Source of the DNA: an uncultured Bacteroidota bacterium
GTDB taxonomy: Bacteria; Bacteroidota; Bacteroidia; Flavobacteriales; Flavobacteriaceae
Direction: 5' to 3'
DNA: 64,000 bases
Assembly (NCBI GenBank): GCA_902604715.1
Contig: CACLAD010000001.1
Coordinates: 165,959 to 229,958, forward strand
The position numbers were made by a program, and so were the translations under genes. The notes under the pieces are model-generated. The model searched no databases and was not told the origin of the DNA. It worked only from the letters and a program-made list of their open reading frames with translations. This document shows positions 1 through 8,562 of the stretch, one piece after another. How positions within the stretch are numbered: the first letter of the stretch is position 1; each line of letters opens with the position of its first letter.

Positions 1-636
1 ATATATAATGGATGCAAGAATCATTACCTCTTTTTTGGAAAGACCAATTTTATTAGCTTTTTCAACCCTGTTGTTCTTTTGCCAAAATTTGGTGTATTCT
101 TCAAACATTCTTTCATTAAACTTTTCTGCACTGGTATTCCAGAAAAAATTATAGCTATTTGGAATATACATTGATAAAATATTTTCCTCATCATAACCTT
201 TTTCAATGAAAAAATCTGACTTGAATGAGTTTAAAAATGAAATACTGTCAGCTTCAATTTGACTTGAGATTTTTCCGGCCAAATCATTTAAGTTATTAAT
301 GTTATTAAAGGTGACATTAACAGTAATATTATTTGACCTCAAAGAATTTATGATATCATTATTACTCATGCCTTTATTGATTATGTACTTTCCAGGTTTT
401 ACATTGTATTTTTTTCTTTTAGCCAATACGTGAAAATCATCAACATTTAACAAATAAGAATCCACTTGATTTAAAAATTGATCAATTGTAGTACCAGTTT
501 TAATATATATTTGTACGTAATCATTTTGAAAAGAAGTGTTTGACATAAACATTACTTTGTAAACATAAAAAGCAAATGAACCCATAAAAATAAGGCCAAT
601 TCCTACTGTTAGTATTAATATTCTTTTTATATACAT
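1..636 (-). CDS. mltG: Endolytic transglycosylase MltG, N-terminal part (cut by window edge)
   Basis: MltG is an inner-membrane lytic transglycosylase that cuts nascent peptidoglycan strands and so ends their polymerisation. The frame is open from an ATG at 636 to the window edge, giving 212 residues. It shows a short cytoplasmic start (MYIKR), one membrane helix at about residues 5-27, a LysM-like YceG part (KPGKYIINKGMSNNDIINSL) and, at the cut end, the family sequence SKKEVMILASIIY that leads into the catalytic domain. The catalytic glutamate lies outside the window. The start overlaps the end of the acetyltransferase gene by 10 bases, and the order dapF, acetyltransferase, mltG looks like one minus-strand operon. 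Confidence 0.9.
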   Translation of the reverse strand, partial: MYIKRILILTVGIGLIFMGSFAFYVYKVMFMSNTSFQNDYVQIYIKTGTTIDQFLNQVDSYLLNVDDFHVLAKRKKYNVKPGKYIINKGMSNNDIINSLRSNNITVNVTFNNINNLNDLAGKISSQIEADSISFLNSFKSDFFIEKGYDEENILSMYIPNSYNFFWNTSAEKFNERMFEEYTKFWQKNNRVEKANKIGLSKKEVMILASIIY

Positions 637-1133
637 TGTAATTGAATTATGGATTCATAATTAATGTTAGTTGAAGACACATATAGATTGCTGTTTTTGG
701 AAATTTCTTTGAAACCAACTGATTTGAAAAAATTTATACTTAAAGTGTTGTCGTTAGAAATATTACAATATAAATTTTTGATATTCAAATCTTCACTAGC
801 ATATTTGATTATTTTTTTTAGAGATAATTTCCCATATCCTTTCGATCTATTTTGAGTATCTGAAATTAATATTGAAATTCCAGCTTGCGATTTAGTAAAA
901 TCTATTTCAAATAAATCAACAAAACCTAATTGTTCATCAGTTTCAGTTTTACAAATTACGAATCGGATTTGTTTAGTTTGTTCGATGGGAAGTTGAGAGT
1001 CATAAATAAATTGAATCAACTCACTATTAGAATAGTGTTGATTTTGAAATGAGTATTTCCAAAAAGACTTATTATTTTCAACGGAGTTTAAATAATCAAA
1101 ATCATCAATTGTTAATTTTCTTAAATAAATCAT
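627..1133 (-). CDS. GNAT family N-acetyltransferase
   Basis: This 168-residue protein is a single GNAT domain that should transfer an acetyl group from acetyl-CoA to an amine. The acetyl-CoA pyrophosphate loop is visible as QNRSKGYG at residues 94-101, followed by the usual helix (KLSLKKIIKYA). The substrate cannot be read from the sequence; the general layout is like RimJ/RimL or SpeG proteins. The start overlaps the dapF stop as ATGA and the end overlaps the mltG start, so the gene is translationally linked to cell-wall genes. That position hints at a cell-envelope or housekeeping role but does not prove one. Confidence 0.85.
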   Translation of the reverse strand: MIYLRKLTIDDFDYLNSVENNKSFWKYSFQNQHYSNSELIQFIYDSQLPIEQTKQIRFVICKTETDEQLGFVDLFEIDFTKSQAGISILISDTQNRSKGYGKLSLKKIIKYASEDLNIKNLYCNISNDNTLSINFFKSVGFKEISKNSNLYVSSTNINYESIIQLQCI

Positions 1134-1930
1134 GATTCAAGTTTATTGTAACCCCCCTTAAAGACCATATTTACTTCTCCTGAAAGCCAAATATCTGAAA
1201 ATAAATTTTTTTTCTTATTTAATTCAACACAAAGCAAACCACCTTTCATTAATATTTCTATTTTATCGTGACTTACTAAACCAGAATCTTTTAAAAAAAC
1301 TGCGGAAGCCACAGCACCTGTCCCACAAGATAGAGTTTCATCTTCCACACCTCTTTCATACGTCCTTAATTTAATTTTTGAATCTGAAATCTGACAAAAA
1401 TTTATATTTAACCCATTAGTATATTCTGAATATTTTGATTTTAATTCACTGGCTTCTTTAACTATATCAATTGAATCGATATTTTCATATATTCTAATTA
1501 AATGAGGAGAACCAGTGTCGACAAATGTGGTGTTATATTTATCATTATAATTAAATATCTCAGATTTCAAAACATCATTCATTTTGACGCTAATCCTACC
1601 ATTTGTAATTTTTGACTCATGCACACCATCAATCGCATTGAAAATTGCCTTTTCTTCAATGATATTTAATTTATTTGCTAAATGTGTTATACATCTTGAA
1701 CCATTTCCACAAAATCCTGATTCTGAACCATCAGCATTAAAGTATATCATTCTAAAATTAAATATATCATGATTTTCAAATAAAATAAGCCCATCTGCTC
1801 CGACACCCTTCTTTCTATCACAAATATTCTGAATTAATTCATTATCATCTTTTTGAAATTTTAAATCTCTATTGTCAATAATTACGAAATCATTACCTGT
1901 GCCCTCATATTTGAAAAAATCAATTTTCAT
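1130..1930 (-). CDS. dapF: Diaminopimelate epimerase
   Basis: DapF interconverts LL- and meso-diaminopimelate, the last step before the peptidoglycan crosslinking residue and lysine. The protein has 266 residues, normal for the family. Both catalytic cysteines are present: Cys74 in SGFCGNGSRC and Cys202 in LSCGTGA. The N-terminal substrate motif GTGNDFVIIDN is also intact. The gene heads a minus-strand operon with the acetyltransferase and mltG. A perfect TATATTTG box lies 6-13 bases before the ATG, so the transcript probably has almost no leader. Confidence 0.97.
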   Translation of the reverse strand: MKIDFFKYEGTGNDFVIIDNRDLKFQKDDNELIQNICDRKKGVGADGLILFENHDIFNFRMIYFNADGSESGFCGNGSRCITHLANKLNIIEEKAIFNAIDGVHESKITNGRISVKMNDVLKSEIFNYNDKYNTTFVDTGSPHLIRIYENIDSIDIVKEASELKSKYSEYTNGLNINFCQISDSKIKLRTYERGVEDETLSCGTGAVASAVFLKDSGLVSHDKIEILMKGGLLCVELNKKKNLFSDIWLSGEVNMVFKGGYNKLES

Positions 1931-1935
1931 ATGCG

Positions 1936-1943
1936 CAAATATA
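1936..1943 (-). promoter_or_regulatory. Promoter -7 box of dapF (TATATTTG)
   Basis: Read on the minus strand this is TATATTTG, a perfect match to the Bacteroidota TAnnTTTG box. With initiation about 7 bases downstream, transcription would begin at or within a few bases of the dapF ATG at 1930. That suggests a leaderless or nearly leaderless message. No clear -33 TTTG was found. Confidence 0.6.
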
Positions 1944-2036
1944 GGAATAAATGGACCATATTAAATTGTTAAATATGAGTTAAAAAAATTAGCATGAAAA
2001 TTGATATTGTTTATTTTTAAATATTGATTTTTACTT

Positions 2037-3464
2037 ATGAAAAAATTTATTGTATCCTTTTTTGGATTGGTCATTTTAATTCTCTCTATAATTCTTATCT
2101 CAAATATTATCAATGATAATATACAAGAAGAAATAAGCAAAATAAACGAGGCAAAAAGCAAAGATTTAGTTTTAAAAAGCTTTAAAGCACAAACTCAAAA
2201 CACCAATTATAATTATCTAAATATTCAAAGACCTGACTTTGTTGAAATTGCTAAAAAATCAATTAATACAGTTGTACATGTAAAAAGCTCGTCATCTAAA
2301 AGTGATTATAGTATTGAAGATTTTATTTTTGGCAGATCACAAAGAAGGCCTCAGGTTGGTTCGGGCTCCGGAGTAATAATTTCGTCTGATGGATATATTA
2401 TAACTAATCATCATGTAATAGAAACAGCTGAGGATATACAAATAACAACTAACAACAACCAGTCTTTTGATGCAACAATTATTGGAAGTGATGAGCAAAA
2501 TGATATTGCACTTCTTAAAATAGAAACTCAAGATGAATTACCTTATGCTGTTTTTGGTGATAGTGATACAACACAAATTGGAGAATGGGTTTTAGCGGTT
2601 GGCAACCCATTCAATCTAACCTCTACTGTAACAGCTGGAATTATTTCTGCAAAATCTAGAAGTCTTGATCCAACTGGAAGAACAACCCAATCATACATAC
2701 AAACTGATGCTGCGGTCAACCCTGGAAATTCAGGTGGAGCATTAATCAATGATCAAGGGGAGTTAATTGGAATAAATACTGCCATTCAAACTCAAACCGG
2801 TTCTTATGTAGGTTATTCATTTGCTGTTCCTAGTAATATCGCAAAAAAAGTAATTGAAGATATTTTAGAATACGGAAATGTACAATATGGATTTCTTGGA
2901 GTCACTGGCACTTCATTAAACAGCTTCAGAGCAAAAGAATTAAAAGTTGAAGATACAGAAGGATTTTTTATAAATGGAATTGATAAAGAATCTGGAGCCA
3001 ATACAGCAGGAATAAAAATTGGAGATATAATAAAAGATATTGATGGTATTAAAATTTCTAAATTCTCAGATTTAAAAGGATATCTAAATACTAAAAGACC
3101 CAACGATATTGTAGAAGTAAATCTTAAAAGAGATGATCAATCCAAAAAAGTAAAAGTTCAATTGAATAGAAATGAAAGAATAAATTTTTATTTAATCGGA
3201 ATACTCAAAAATATGAGTCCTGATGAGTTATCGGAAAGAAACTTAGATGATGGTGTAAAAATTTCAGAGTTTAACTCTGATTACAAATCATATTGGGAAG
3301 ATTACGGTGTCAAAGAAAATGATGTGATAAGAAAAATAAACGGAGAAGATATTAATTCTATTTCAGACATTGATAAAATTGTAACATCAAGAAAATATTA
3401 TGATCCTATAAGTATTGAAATATTAACTCAGGAGAATAAATTAGAAAGATTTAACTTTAGATAA
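2037..3464 (+). CDS. DegP/HtrA-type periplasmic serine protease
   Basis: This 475-residue Deg-family protease degrades or refolds damaged envelope proteins. One hydrophobic segment at residues 4-23 acts as signal peptide or anchor. The trypsin-like domain has an intact triad: His126 (TNHHVIE), Asp156 (NDIALL) and Ser232 (NPGNSGGAL). A PDZ domain follows at about 280-370 ([22 protein letters not shown] spans its core). A second, more divergent PDZ sits near the C-terminus ([15 protein letters not shown]). Length and order fit DegP/DegQ. It is divergent from dapF and is followed 8 bases later by trmD. Confidence 0.95.
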   Translation: MKKFIVSFFGLVILILSIILISNIINDNIQEEISKINEAKSKDLVLKSFKAQTQNTNYNYLNIQRPDFVEIAKKSINTVVHVKSSSSKSDYSIEDFIFGRSQRRPQVGSGSGVIISSDGYIITNHHVIETAEDIQITTNNNQSFDATIIGSDEQNDIALLKIETQDELPYAVFGDSDTTQIGEWVLAVGNPFNLTSTVTAGIISAKSRSLDPTGRTTQSYIQTDAAVNPGNSGGALINDQGELIGINTAIQTQTGSYVGYSFAVPSNIAKKVIEDILEYGNVQYGFLGVTGTSLNSFRAKELKVEDTEGFFINGIDKESGANTAGIKIGDIIKDIDGIKISKFSDLKGYLNTKRPNDIVEVNLKRDDQSKKVKVQLNRNERINFYLIGILKNMSPDELSERNLDDGVKISEFNSDYKSYWEDYGVKENDVIRKINGEDINSISDIDKIVTSRKYYDPISIEILTQENKLERFNFR

Positions 3465-3472
3465 ATTTTTCA

Positions 3473-4144
3473 ATGCGAATAGATATAATTTCAGCTGTAC
3501 CCGAGCTTCTGTCTGGGCCTTTCAACTCATCAATTATAAGAAAGAGCATTGAAAAAAATATTACTGAAATACACATACATAACCTAAGAGAATACTCAAA
3601 AAATAAATACAAGTCAATTGATGACTATCAATACGGTGGTGGAGCAGGTATGGTAATGCTTATTGAGCCAATTGATAAATGTATCTCAAAACTAAAAAGT
3701 GAGAGAGATTATGATGAAATCATATATATGACCCCGGACGGATCAAAATTAAATCAATCCCTAAGTAATAAATTGTCATGTGTGACCAACATAATAATAT
3801 TATGTGGACACTATAAGGGTATTGACCAAAGAATTAGAGAAAATTTAATTACAATGGAGATTTCAATTGGTGATTATGTTCTTACAGGCGGTGAACTACC
3901 TGCCGCAATACTTACTGACAGCATAGTTAGGCTAATACCAGGAGCTATTGGCGATGAAACATCAGCACTTACAGACTCCTTTCAAGACAATCTCCTTTCT
4001 TACCCTGTTTATTCAAGACCTAAGGAGTATAAATCATGGCAAGTTCCAGAAATCTTATTTTCAGGAGATCAAAAAAAAATTGAAAAATGGCGTATGGAAA
4101 AATCTGTTGAAATAACCAAGAAAAAAAGACCTGATTTACTATAA
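3473..4144 (+). CDS. trmD: tRNA (guanine(37)-N1)-methyltransferase
   Basis: TrmD methylates G37 next to the anticodon, using S-adenosylmethionine, to prevent frameshifting. The 223-residue protein starts [12 protein letters not shown], close to the usual family start. It carries the trefoil-knot cofactor motifs [20 protein letters not shown] and [13 protein letters not shown] in the right order. It lies 8 bases after the HtrA gene and is followed by rplS, a trmD-rplS pairing seen in many bacteria. Here rplS has its own promoter box. Confidence 0.97.
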   Translation: MRIDIISAVPELLSGPFNSSIIRKSIEKNITEIHIHNLREYSKNKYKSIDDYQYGGGAGMVMLIEPIDKCISKLKSERDYDEIIYMTPDGSKLNQSLSNKLSCVTNIIILCGHYKGIDQRIRENLITMEISIGDYVLTGGELPAAILTDSIVRLIPGAIGDETSALTDSFQDNLLSYPVYSRPKEYKSWQVPEILFSGDQKKIEKWRMEKSVEITKKKRPDLL

Positions 4145-4185
4145 ATTAAAGTTTCCCTTAATTATATATAATTTATTTTTTTAAT

Positions 4186-4193
4186 TATATTTG
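4186..4193 (+). promoter_or_regulatory. Promoter -7 box of rplS (TATATTTG)
   Basis: A perfect TAnnTTTG box lies 70 bases before the rplS start, so the message would have a leader of about 60 bases. No clear -33 TTTG is seen at the expected distance. The leader (4200-4262) could hold a ribosomal-protein control site, but I see no convincing strong hairpin in it. Confidence 0.6.
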
Positions 4194-4262
4194 CACGCGT
4201 TTCTGTCCAACCTCTTAGTTAAAGTAATTAACGTTGCATAGAACTAAAATAAAATAGCACAC

Positions 4263-4613
4263 ATGAGTTCACTAGTTAAATTTGTAGAAGAAAAATTCGT
4301 AGAAAGCAAAGATCTACCCTCCTTTAGTTCCGGTGACACAATAACCGTTTATTATGAGATTAGAGAAGGTGATAAAACAAGAACTCAGTTTTTTAAAGGA
4401 GTTGTTTTACAGAGAAGAGGTTCAGGTTCGACCGAGACATTTACCATAAGAAAAATGTCTGGTTCAATTGGTGTCGAAAGAATATTCCCAATAAATTCCC
4501 CATCAATTCAAAAAATTGAGGTAAACAAAAAGGGTAAAGTAAGACGTGCACGCATTTTCTATTTCAGAAATCTCACAGGTAAAAAAGCAAAAATAAAAGA
4601 AAGCAGAGGTTAA
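4263..4613 (+). CDS. rplS: 50S ribosomal protein L19
   Basis: L19 sits at the 30S-50S interface of the ribosome. The 116-residue protein has the family core: FSSGDTITVYYEI, RTQFFKGVVLQRRGSG, ETFTIRKMSGSIGVERIFP and a basic C-terminus (KVRRARIFYFRNLTGKKAKIKE). Start and length match the family. It follows trmD with a 118-base gap that contains its own promoter box. About 100 bases downstream the structured non-coding stretch begins. Confidence 0.98.
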   Translation: MSSLVKFVEEKFVESKDLPSFSSGDTITVYYEIREGDKTRTQFFKGVVLQRRGSGSTETFTIRKMSGSIGVERIFPINSPSIQKIEVNKKGKVRRARIFYFRNLTGKKAKIKESRG

Positions 4614-4683
4614 TTTAATACTTTTTCAACAATTGTTAATATCGTTGGTTTACAACAGGTTAACATCTTTTTTTTAAAATTTA

Positions 4684-4713
4684 TTGAAATACTCAACTAA
4701 TATTATAATTTAG
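4684..4713 (+). promoter_or_regulatory. Candidate promoter of the structured RNA (ATTG-N19-TAATTTAG)
   Basis: TTG at 4684-4686 (ATTG when A4683 is included) is followed after exactly 19 bases by TAATTTAG at 4706-4713. This compares with the Bacteroidota consensus TTTG-N19-TAnnTTTG, with one mismatch in the -7 box. It would start transcription near 4720, just where the helix-rich non-coding stretch begins. Confidence 0.5.
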
Positions 4714-4717
4714 TGTC

Positions 4718-5228
4718 AGGATTTGTTTGTAGTGGATCCCACAAGGATAAACTAATCACTTTTAAGTGTAATCAAATTCAAGGACGTTCTTTAACAAATT
4801 ACTTACATGGCAGCAAGGAAACTTAAAGCCTAAAGCAGAGAGAAACTAAATTTTAAAATGTGTGCCTGCACAATTTTAAAATAAAAGACTTTCTCTCAGT
4901 GTAGCTTAGCTTCACTGAGTCCTGAAGGCCTAGCCTTAAGGAGAAACCTAAGAACAACTAAAGTAACCCAGTGTGAAATTAGTAACCTGGAGTGAAATAA
5001 ATGACTCAAAGGGACAATCACTTCGTACGAAATGATTAAAAGTAAGTAATTAGGAATCAAAATGTGAAAAGTTCTTAGGAGCTGAGTATCAAAACGGTTC
5101 CGAAAATAGCGAAGATGTTTGCAAGCTTATTTCCTCGGAAAAGAGCTATCCCGAAACGGAAGTAAACATACTCGATATTTAGAAAGCCGCACATAAGTAG
5201 CAATACTTTAGTGCGGCTTTCATTTTTT
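4718..5228 (+). ncRNA. Unidentified structured RNA of about 500 nt between rplS and icd
   Basis: No reading frame of useful size lies in the 690-base gap 4614-5306. The stretch instead holds many complementary arms. A long hairpin spans 4838-4897 (GAGAGAAA with TTTCTCTC, inner ATTTTAAAAT arms). Others are 4920-4942 (TCCT/AGGA and AAGGC/GCCTT), 4897-4917 (CAGTG/CACTG) and 5016-5037. Long-range helices pair CCTAAGAAC (4947-4955) with GTTCTTAGG (5071-5079), and GAGTAT (5084-5089) with ATACTC (5168-5173). A compound helix joins 5100-5138. The unit has a promoter-like start and ends in a strong terminator. I found no tmRNA signature (T-arm GGTTCGA with tag codons) and no RNase P signature (GAGGAAAGUC, CCCGGCUUA), so the identity is open. 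A long icd leader is less likely, because icd has its own promoter after the terminator. Confidence 0.65.
5182..5228 (+). terminator. Rho-independent terminator of the structured RNA
   Basis: GAAAGCCGCAC (5182-5192) pairs perfectly over 11 bases with GTGCGGCTTTC (5211-5221). The inner TAAGT/ACTTA extends the stem with one bulge, the loop is AGCAAT, and a run of six T (5223-5228) follows. It is the strongest terminator in the window and lies before the icd promoter. Confidence 0.88.
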
Positions 5229-5271
5229 GATAACTATTCTTCATTTATTCTTTTATTTTATAGTCATTTTT

Positions 5272-5279
5272 TATATTTG
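5272..5279 (+). promoter_or_regulatory. Promoter -7 box of icd (TATATTTG)
   Basis: A perfect TAnnTTTG box lies 28 bases before the icd ATG and 44 bases after the terminator of the preceding RNA. This supports independent transcription of icd. Confidence 0.6.
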
Positions 5280-5306
5280 AGACACTAACTATTCAGAAGA
5301 AAATTG

Positions 5307-7517
5307 ATGTCGAAAATAATATATACAATGACTGATGAAGCACCTGCTTTAGCTACTGTCTCACTGTTACCAATATTACAAGCTTTTTCTAAATCATCAG
5401 GTGTCAAATTTGAAAGTAGAGATATTTCCTTATCATCAAGAATCCTGGCCACTTTTAATGATTTTTTAGGAAGTAAGATTAAATATGAGAATGATTTAGA
5501 ATTTTTGGGTAAACTTGTAAAAGACCCTAATGCTAATATTATAAAATTACCAAATATTAGTGCATCAATTCCTCAGCTTAAAAAGGCTATAATCGAACTT
5601 CAAAGTCAAGGCTATAATATTCCGAATTATCCAGAGAAAGTGGAAAACGATAATGACTTGATTATCAAATCAATTTACGATAAGATCAAGGGTAGCGCAG
5701 TTAATCCAGTGTTGAGAGAGGGTAATTCTGACAGAAGAGTTCCAATGGCTATAAAAAATTACATAAAGTCCAATCCACACAAACTTGGAAAGTGGTATAA
5801 AGATTCGAGAACTCATGTTTCATCTATGAGTCTAGGTGATTTTAGAAATAACGAAACTTCCTTGACCAGTGATAAGCATGAACTTTTAAACATATATCAT
5901 TATAACAAAAATGAAAAGAAAAGTATACTCAAAGAAAATATAACTGTTCACAAGAAAGCTATTATAGATTGTAGTTATATGAGTATTTCCGCATTGGAAG
6001 AATTTATTGATAATCAGATTAGAGAGTGTAAAGAAAAAAATATGCTTTTATCATTACATCTAAAGGCATCAATGATGAAAGTAAGTGATCCGATAATTTT
6101 TGGTCATGTCTTGAAGGTGTTTTTCAAAAATTTTATAAAAAATAACAAAAAAGTTCTCGATGAAATTAATGTGAATTTTAATAGTGGTTTATCTAATATA
6201 TTTGAAAAGTTAAATCAATTAGACAATGTAAGAAGGGAAAAATTAACTAGTGAAATAGAATTAGACATTGAAAATGGACCTGATATAGCTATGGTTAACT
6301 CTGAGAAAAATATAACAAATTTTCATATCCCTAGTGATGTTATAATAGACGCCTCGATGCCAGCTATGATAAAAAGTTCTGGCAAAATGTGGGATAAAAA
6401 CGGTGAACTAAAAGATACTAAAGCTATAATTCCCGATAGTAGCTACTCTTCAATATATCAAGCAACAATAGATTTCTGCAAAGAAAATGGACAATTTGAT
6501 CCTGCTCTGATGGGAACAGTTCAAAATGTTGGGCTTATGGCCAAAAAGGCTGAGGAGTATGGTTCTCATGATAAAACATTTGAAATTAAAGAAGATGGTA
6601 AAATATGTGTAGAAACTAAAGATGGTAAAATTTTATTTACTCACAATGTTATGAAGGGGGATATTTGGAGAATGTGCCTTGTAAGAAATGAAGCAACTAA
6701 AGATTGGGTAAAATTAGCAGTCGAAAGAGCAAGATCTACAAACTATCCTGCTGTTTTCTGGTTGGATGACAATCGATCTCACGATAAGCAACTTATAAAA
6801 GTTGTAAAAGAAGAAATTGAAAAAATTGACACTGCTGGGTTAAATATCCAAATACTTTCTCCCTACAAAGCAACATTGTACACACTTGATGAAATTAAGA
6901 AGGGAAATAATGTAATTTCAGTTTCTGGTAATGTTCTTAGAGATTATTTAACTGATCTATTTCCAATTTTAGAATTAGGCACTAGTGCTAAAATGTTATC
7001 AATTGTTCCCTTGATGAACGGAGGTAAGCTTTTTGAAACCGGTGCTGGTGGTTCTGCCCCGAAACATGTACAACAATTAGTTGAAGAAAACCATTTGAGA
7101 TGGGATTCATTGGGCGAGTTTTTGGCAATTTCTGTTGCATTGGAAAATATTGGTAAAACAAATGTTAAAAGTAAAATCCTTTCGAAATGCCTTTCAAAAG
7201 CAATTGAAAAATTATTGATGAAAGAAAAATCTCCATCTAGAGATGTGGGTGAAATTGATAATAGAGGCAGTCATTTTTACCTTGCATTATATTGGGCTGA
7301 ACATTTATCGAAACAAAATGAAAATATTGAATTAAAAAATGAGTTTGAAAAGGTTTATAATCTACTTCAAAAAAATGAGAATCAAATAATTAATGAGATT
7401 GATTCTACTCAGGGTTGCAAGGTTGATTTAGGAGGATATTATAATACTAATGATGAAATAACTAAGAAAATAATGAGGCCATCCGACTTATTTAATGAGA
7501 TCATTTATAATATATAA
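5307..7517 (+). CDS. icd: NADP-dependent isocitrate dehydrogenase, monomeric type
   Basis: The enzyme converts isocitrate and NADP+ to 2-oxoglutarate, CO2 and NADPH in the TCA cycle. The 736-residue length and the start SKIIYTMTDEAPALATVSLLP mark the large monomeric (IDH-II) family rather than the dimeric type of about 420 residues. Family blocks GNSDRRVPMAIKNY, VFWLDDNRSHD, MLSIVPLMNGGKLFETGAGGSAPKH and RWDSLGEFLA are all intact. A TTG lies directly before, at 5304, but the ATG at 5307 gives the usual MSKII start. The gene ends two bases before the TTG start of murQ. Confidence 0.97.
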   Translation: MSKIIYTMTDEAPALATVSLLPILQAFSKSSGVKFESRDISLSSRILATFNDFLGSKIKYENDLEFLGKLVKDPNANIIKLPNISASIPQLKKAIIELQSQGYNIPNYPEKVENDNDLIIKSIYDKIKGSAVNPVLREGNSDRRVPMAIKNYIKSNPHKLGKWYKDSRTHVSSMSLGDFRNNETSLTSDKHELLNIYHYNKNEKKSILKENITVHKKAIIDCSYMSISALEEFIDNQIRECKEKNMLLSLHLKASMMKVSDPIIFGHVLKVFFKNFIKNNKKVLDEINVNFNSGLSNIFEKLNQLDNVRREKLTSEIELDIENGPDIAMVNSEKNITNFHIPSDVIIDASMPAMIKSSGKMWDKNGELKDTKAIIPDSSYSSIYQATIDFCKENGQFDPALMGTVQNVGLMAKKAEEYGSHDKTFEIKEDGKICVETKDGKILFTHNVMKGDIWRMCLVRNEATKDWVKLAVERARSTNYPAVFWLDDNRSHDKQLIKVVKEEIEKIDTAGLNIQILSPYKATLYTLDEIKKGNNVISVSGNVLRDYLTDLFPILELGTSAKMLSIVPLMNGGKLFETGAGGSAPKHVQQLVEENHLRWDSLGEFLAISVALENIGKTNVKSKILSKCLSKAIEKLLMKEKSPSRDVGEIDNRGSHFYLALYWAEHLSKQNENIELKNEFEKVYNLLQKNENQIINEIDSTQGCKVDLGGYYNTNDEITKKIMRPSDLFNEIIYNI

Positions 7518-7519
7518 AC

Positions 7520-8332
7520 TTGCAGATTATAAAAACTACAGAAAAAGATTCAAAGTATTCAAATCTTGAAAAAAAATCAGTTCAAGAAATTTTATTAGAA
7601 ATAAATCTAGAGGATTCAACTATCGCCGATTCTGTAGAAAGTTGTATACCTCAAATTAATGATTTAATATCCAAGGCTGTTGATTTAGTTATTTCAAAGG
7701 GAAGAATTTTTTATATAGGTTCTGGAACAAGTGGAAGATTAGGAATTGTTGATGCATCTGAATGTCTACCAACTTTTGGTGTTGGAGATAAAATCATCGG
7801 CATAATTGCTGGAGGAGATAAAGCTATTAGAATTTCTCAAGAATTCGCTGAAGATTCTACCACAACAGCATGGCTAGATTTAACAAAACATAATGTTAGT
7901 AAAAATGATATGGTTATTGGTATTTCTGCTTCGGGATCAACTCCATATGTAATCGGGGGGTTGGAAATGAGTAAAAAAAACAAAATTACGACTGGTTGCA
8001 TAACCTGTAACTTGCAAACAAAAATTGCTGAAAATTCAGATTTTCCAATTGAAGTAATTGTTGGACCTGAATATGTTACAGGAAGCTCAAGAATGAAAGC
8101 AGGTACGGCTCAAAAAATGATTCTTAATATGATATCAACAACCGTAATGATTAAGTTAGGTAGGATTCATGACAACAAGATGATTGATATGAAATTATCA
8201 AACAATAAGCTTTATGAAAGGGCTATTAGAATCCTAAAAACAATTCTTGATATAGATACCGAAACCGCAAAAAAACTGATTGATGAATATAAAAATATCA
8301 GAACTGCTGTAGAAAAATTCCAAAAAAAATAA
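7520..8332 (+). CDS. murQ: N-acetylmuramic acid 6-phosphate etherase, TTG start
   Basis: MurQ removes the lactyl ether of MurNAc-6-phosphate, yielding GlcNAc-6-phosphate in cell-wall recycling. The 270-residue protein is one SIS domain with GSGTSGRLGIVDASECLPTFG; Glu81 in DASE is the expected catalytic acid. The sugar-phosphate part SASGSTPYVIGGL and the conserved GSSRMKAGTAQKM follow. The only plausible initiator is TTG at 7520, because the conserved N-terminal region begins at once and no ATG or GTG precedes it in frame after the icd stop. It abuts the DUF6095 gene. Confidence 0.95.
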   Translation: MQIIKTTEKDSKYSNLEKKSVQEILLEINLEDSTIADSVESCIPQINDLISKAVDLVISKGRIFYIGSGTSGRLGIVDASECLPTFGVGDKIIGIIAGGDKAIRISQEFAEDSTTTAWLDLTKHNVSKNDMVIGISASGSTPYVIGGLEMSKKNKITTGCITCNLQTKIAENSDFPIEVIVGPEYVTGSSRMKAGTAQKMILNMISTTVMIKLGRIHDNKMIDMKLSNNKLYERAIRILKTILDIDTETAKKLIDEYKNIRTAVEKFQKK

Positions 8333-8533
8333 ATGAATAAAAAAATTGCCAATCATATAAAACTTTTAATTTCATCTCTTATTCCAATATTTATTGGGCC
8401 AATATTAATTCATTTTGGAGGATTAAGAGGATCATATATTTTGACAATTTTAGGGGTAATAGTTTGTATTTCAGCCGTGTTAATGATATTTATGTCATTA
8501 TTTGGAATAATAACTGAGCTATTTAAAAAATGA
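8333..8533 (+). CDS. DUF6095-like small membrane protein
   Basis: This 66-residue protein consists mostly of two membrane helices at about residues 9-28 and 36-60, with short charged ends (MNKK, FKK). It resembles the small DUF6095 proteins I recall from Flavobacteriia, often found beside murQ; the function is unknown. The ATG follows the murQ stop with no gap, so the two are co-transcribed and perhaps translationally coupled. The family name rests on memory of the pattern. Confidence 0.7.
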   Translation: MNKKIANHIKLLISSLIPIFIGPILIHFGGLRGSYILTILGVIVCISAVLMIFMSLFGIITELFKK

Positions 8534-8562
8534 TTCATAATTTTATCTATTAATTTTCATCA

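Noticed and set aside
24..206. Small minus-strand frame inside mltG
   Set aside because: It is in a different frame from the real MltG sequence, which is continuous from 636 to the edge, and has no recognisable features.
4718..5228. Assignment of the structured RNA as tmRNA or RNase P RNA
   Set aside because: No tRNA-like end with GGTTCGA, no tag reading frame, and none of the RNase P core blocks (GAGGAAAGUC, ACAGAA...CCCGGCUUA) could be found. Naming it would be guesswork.
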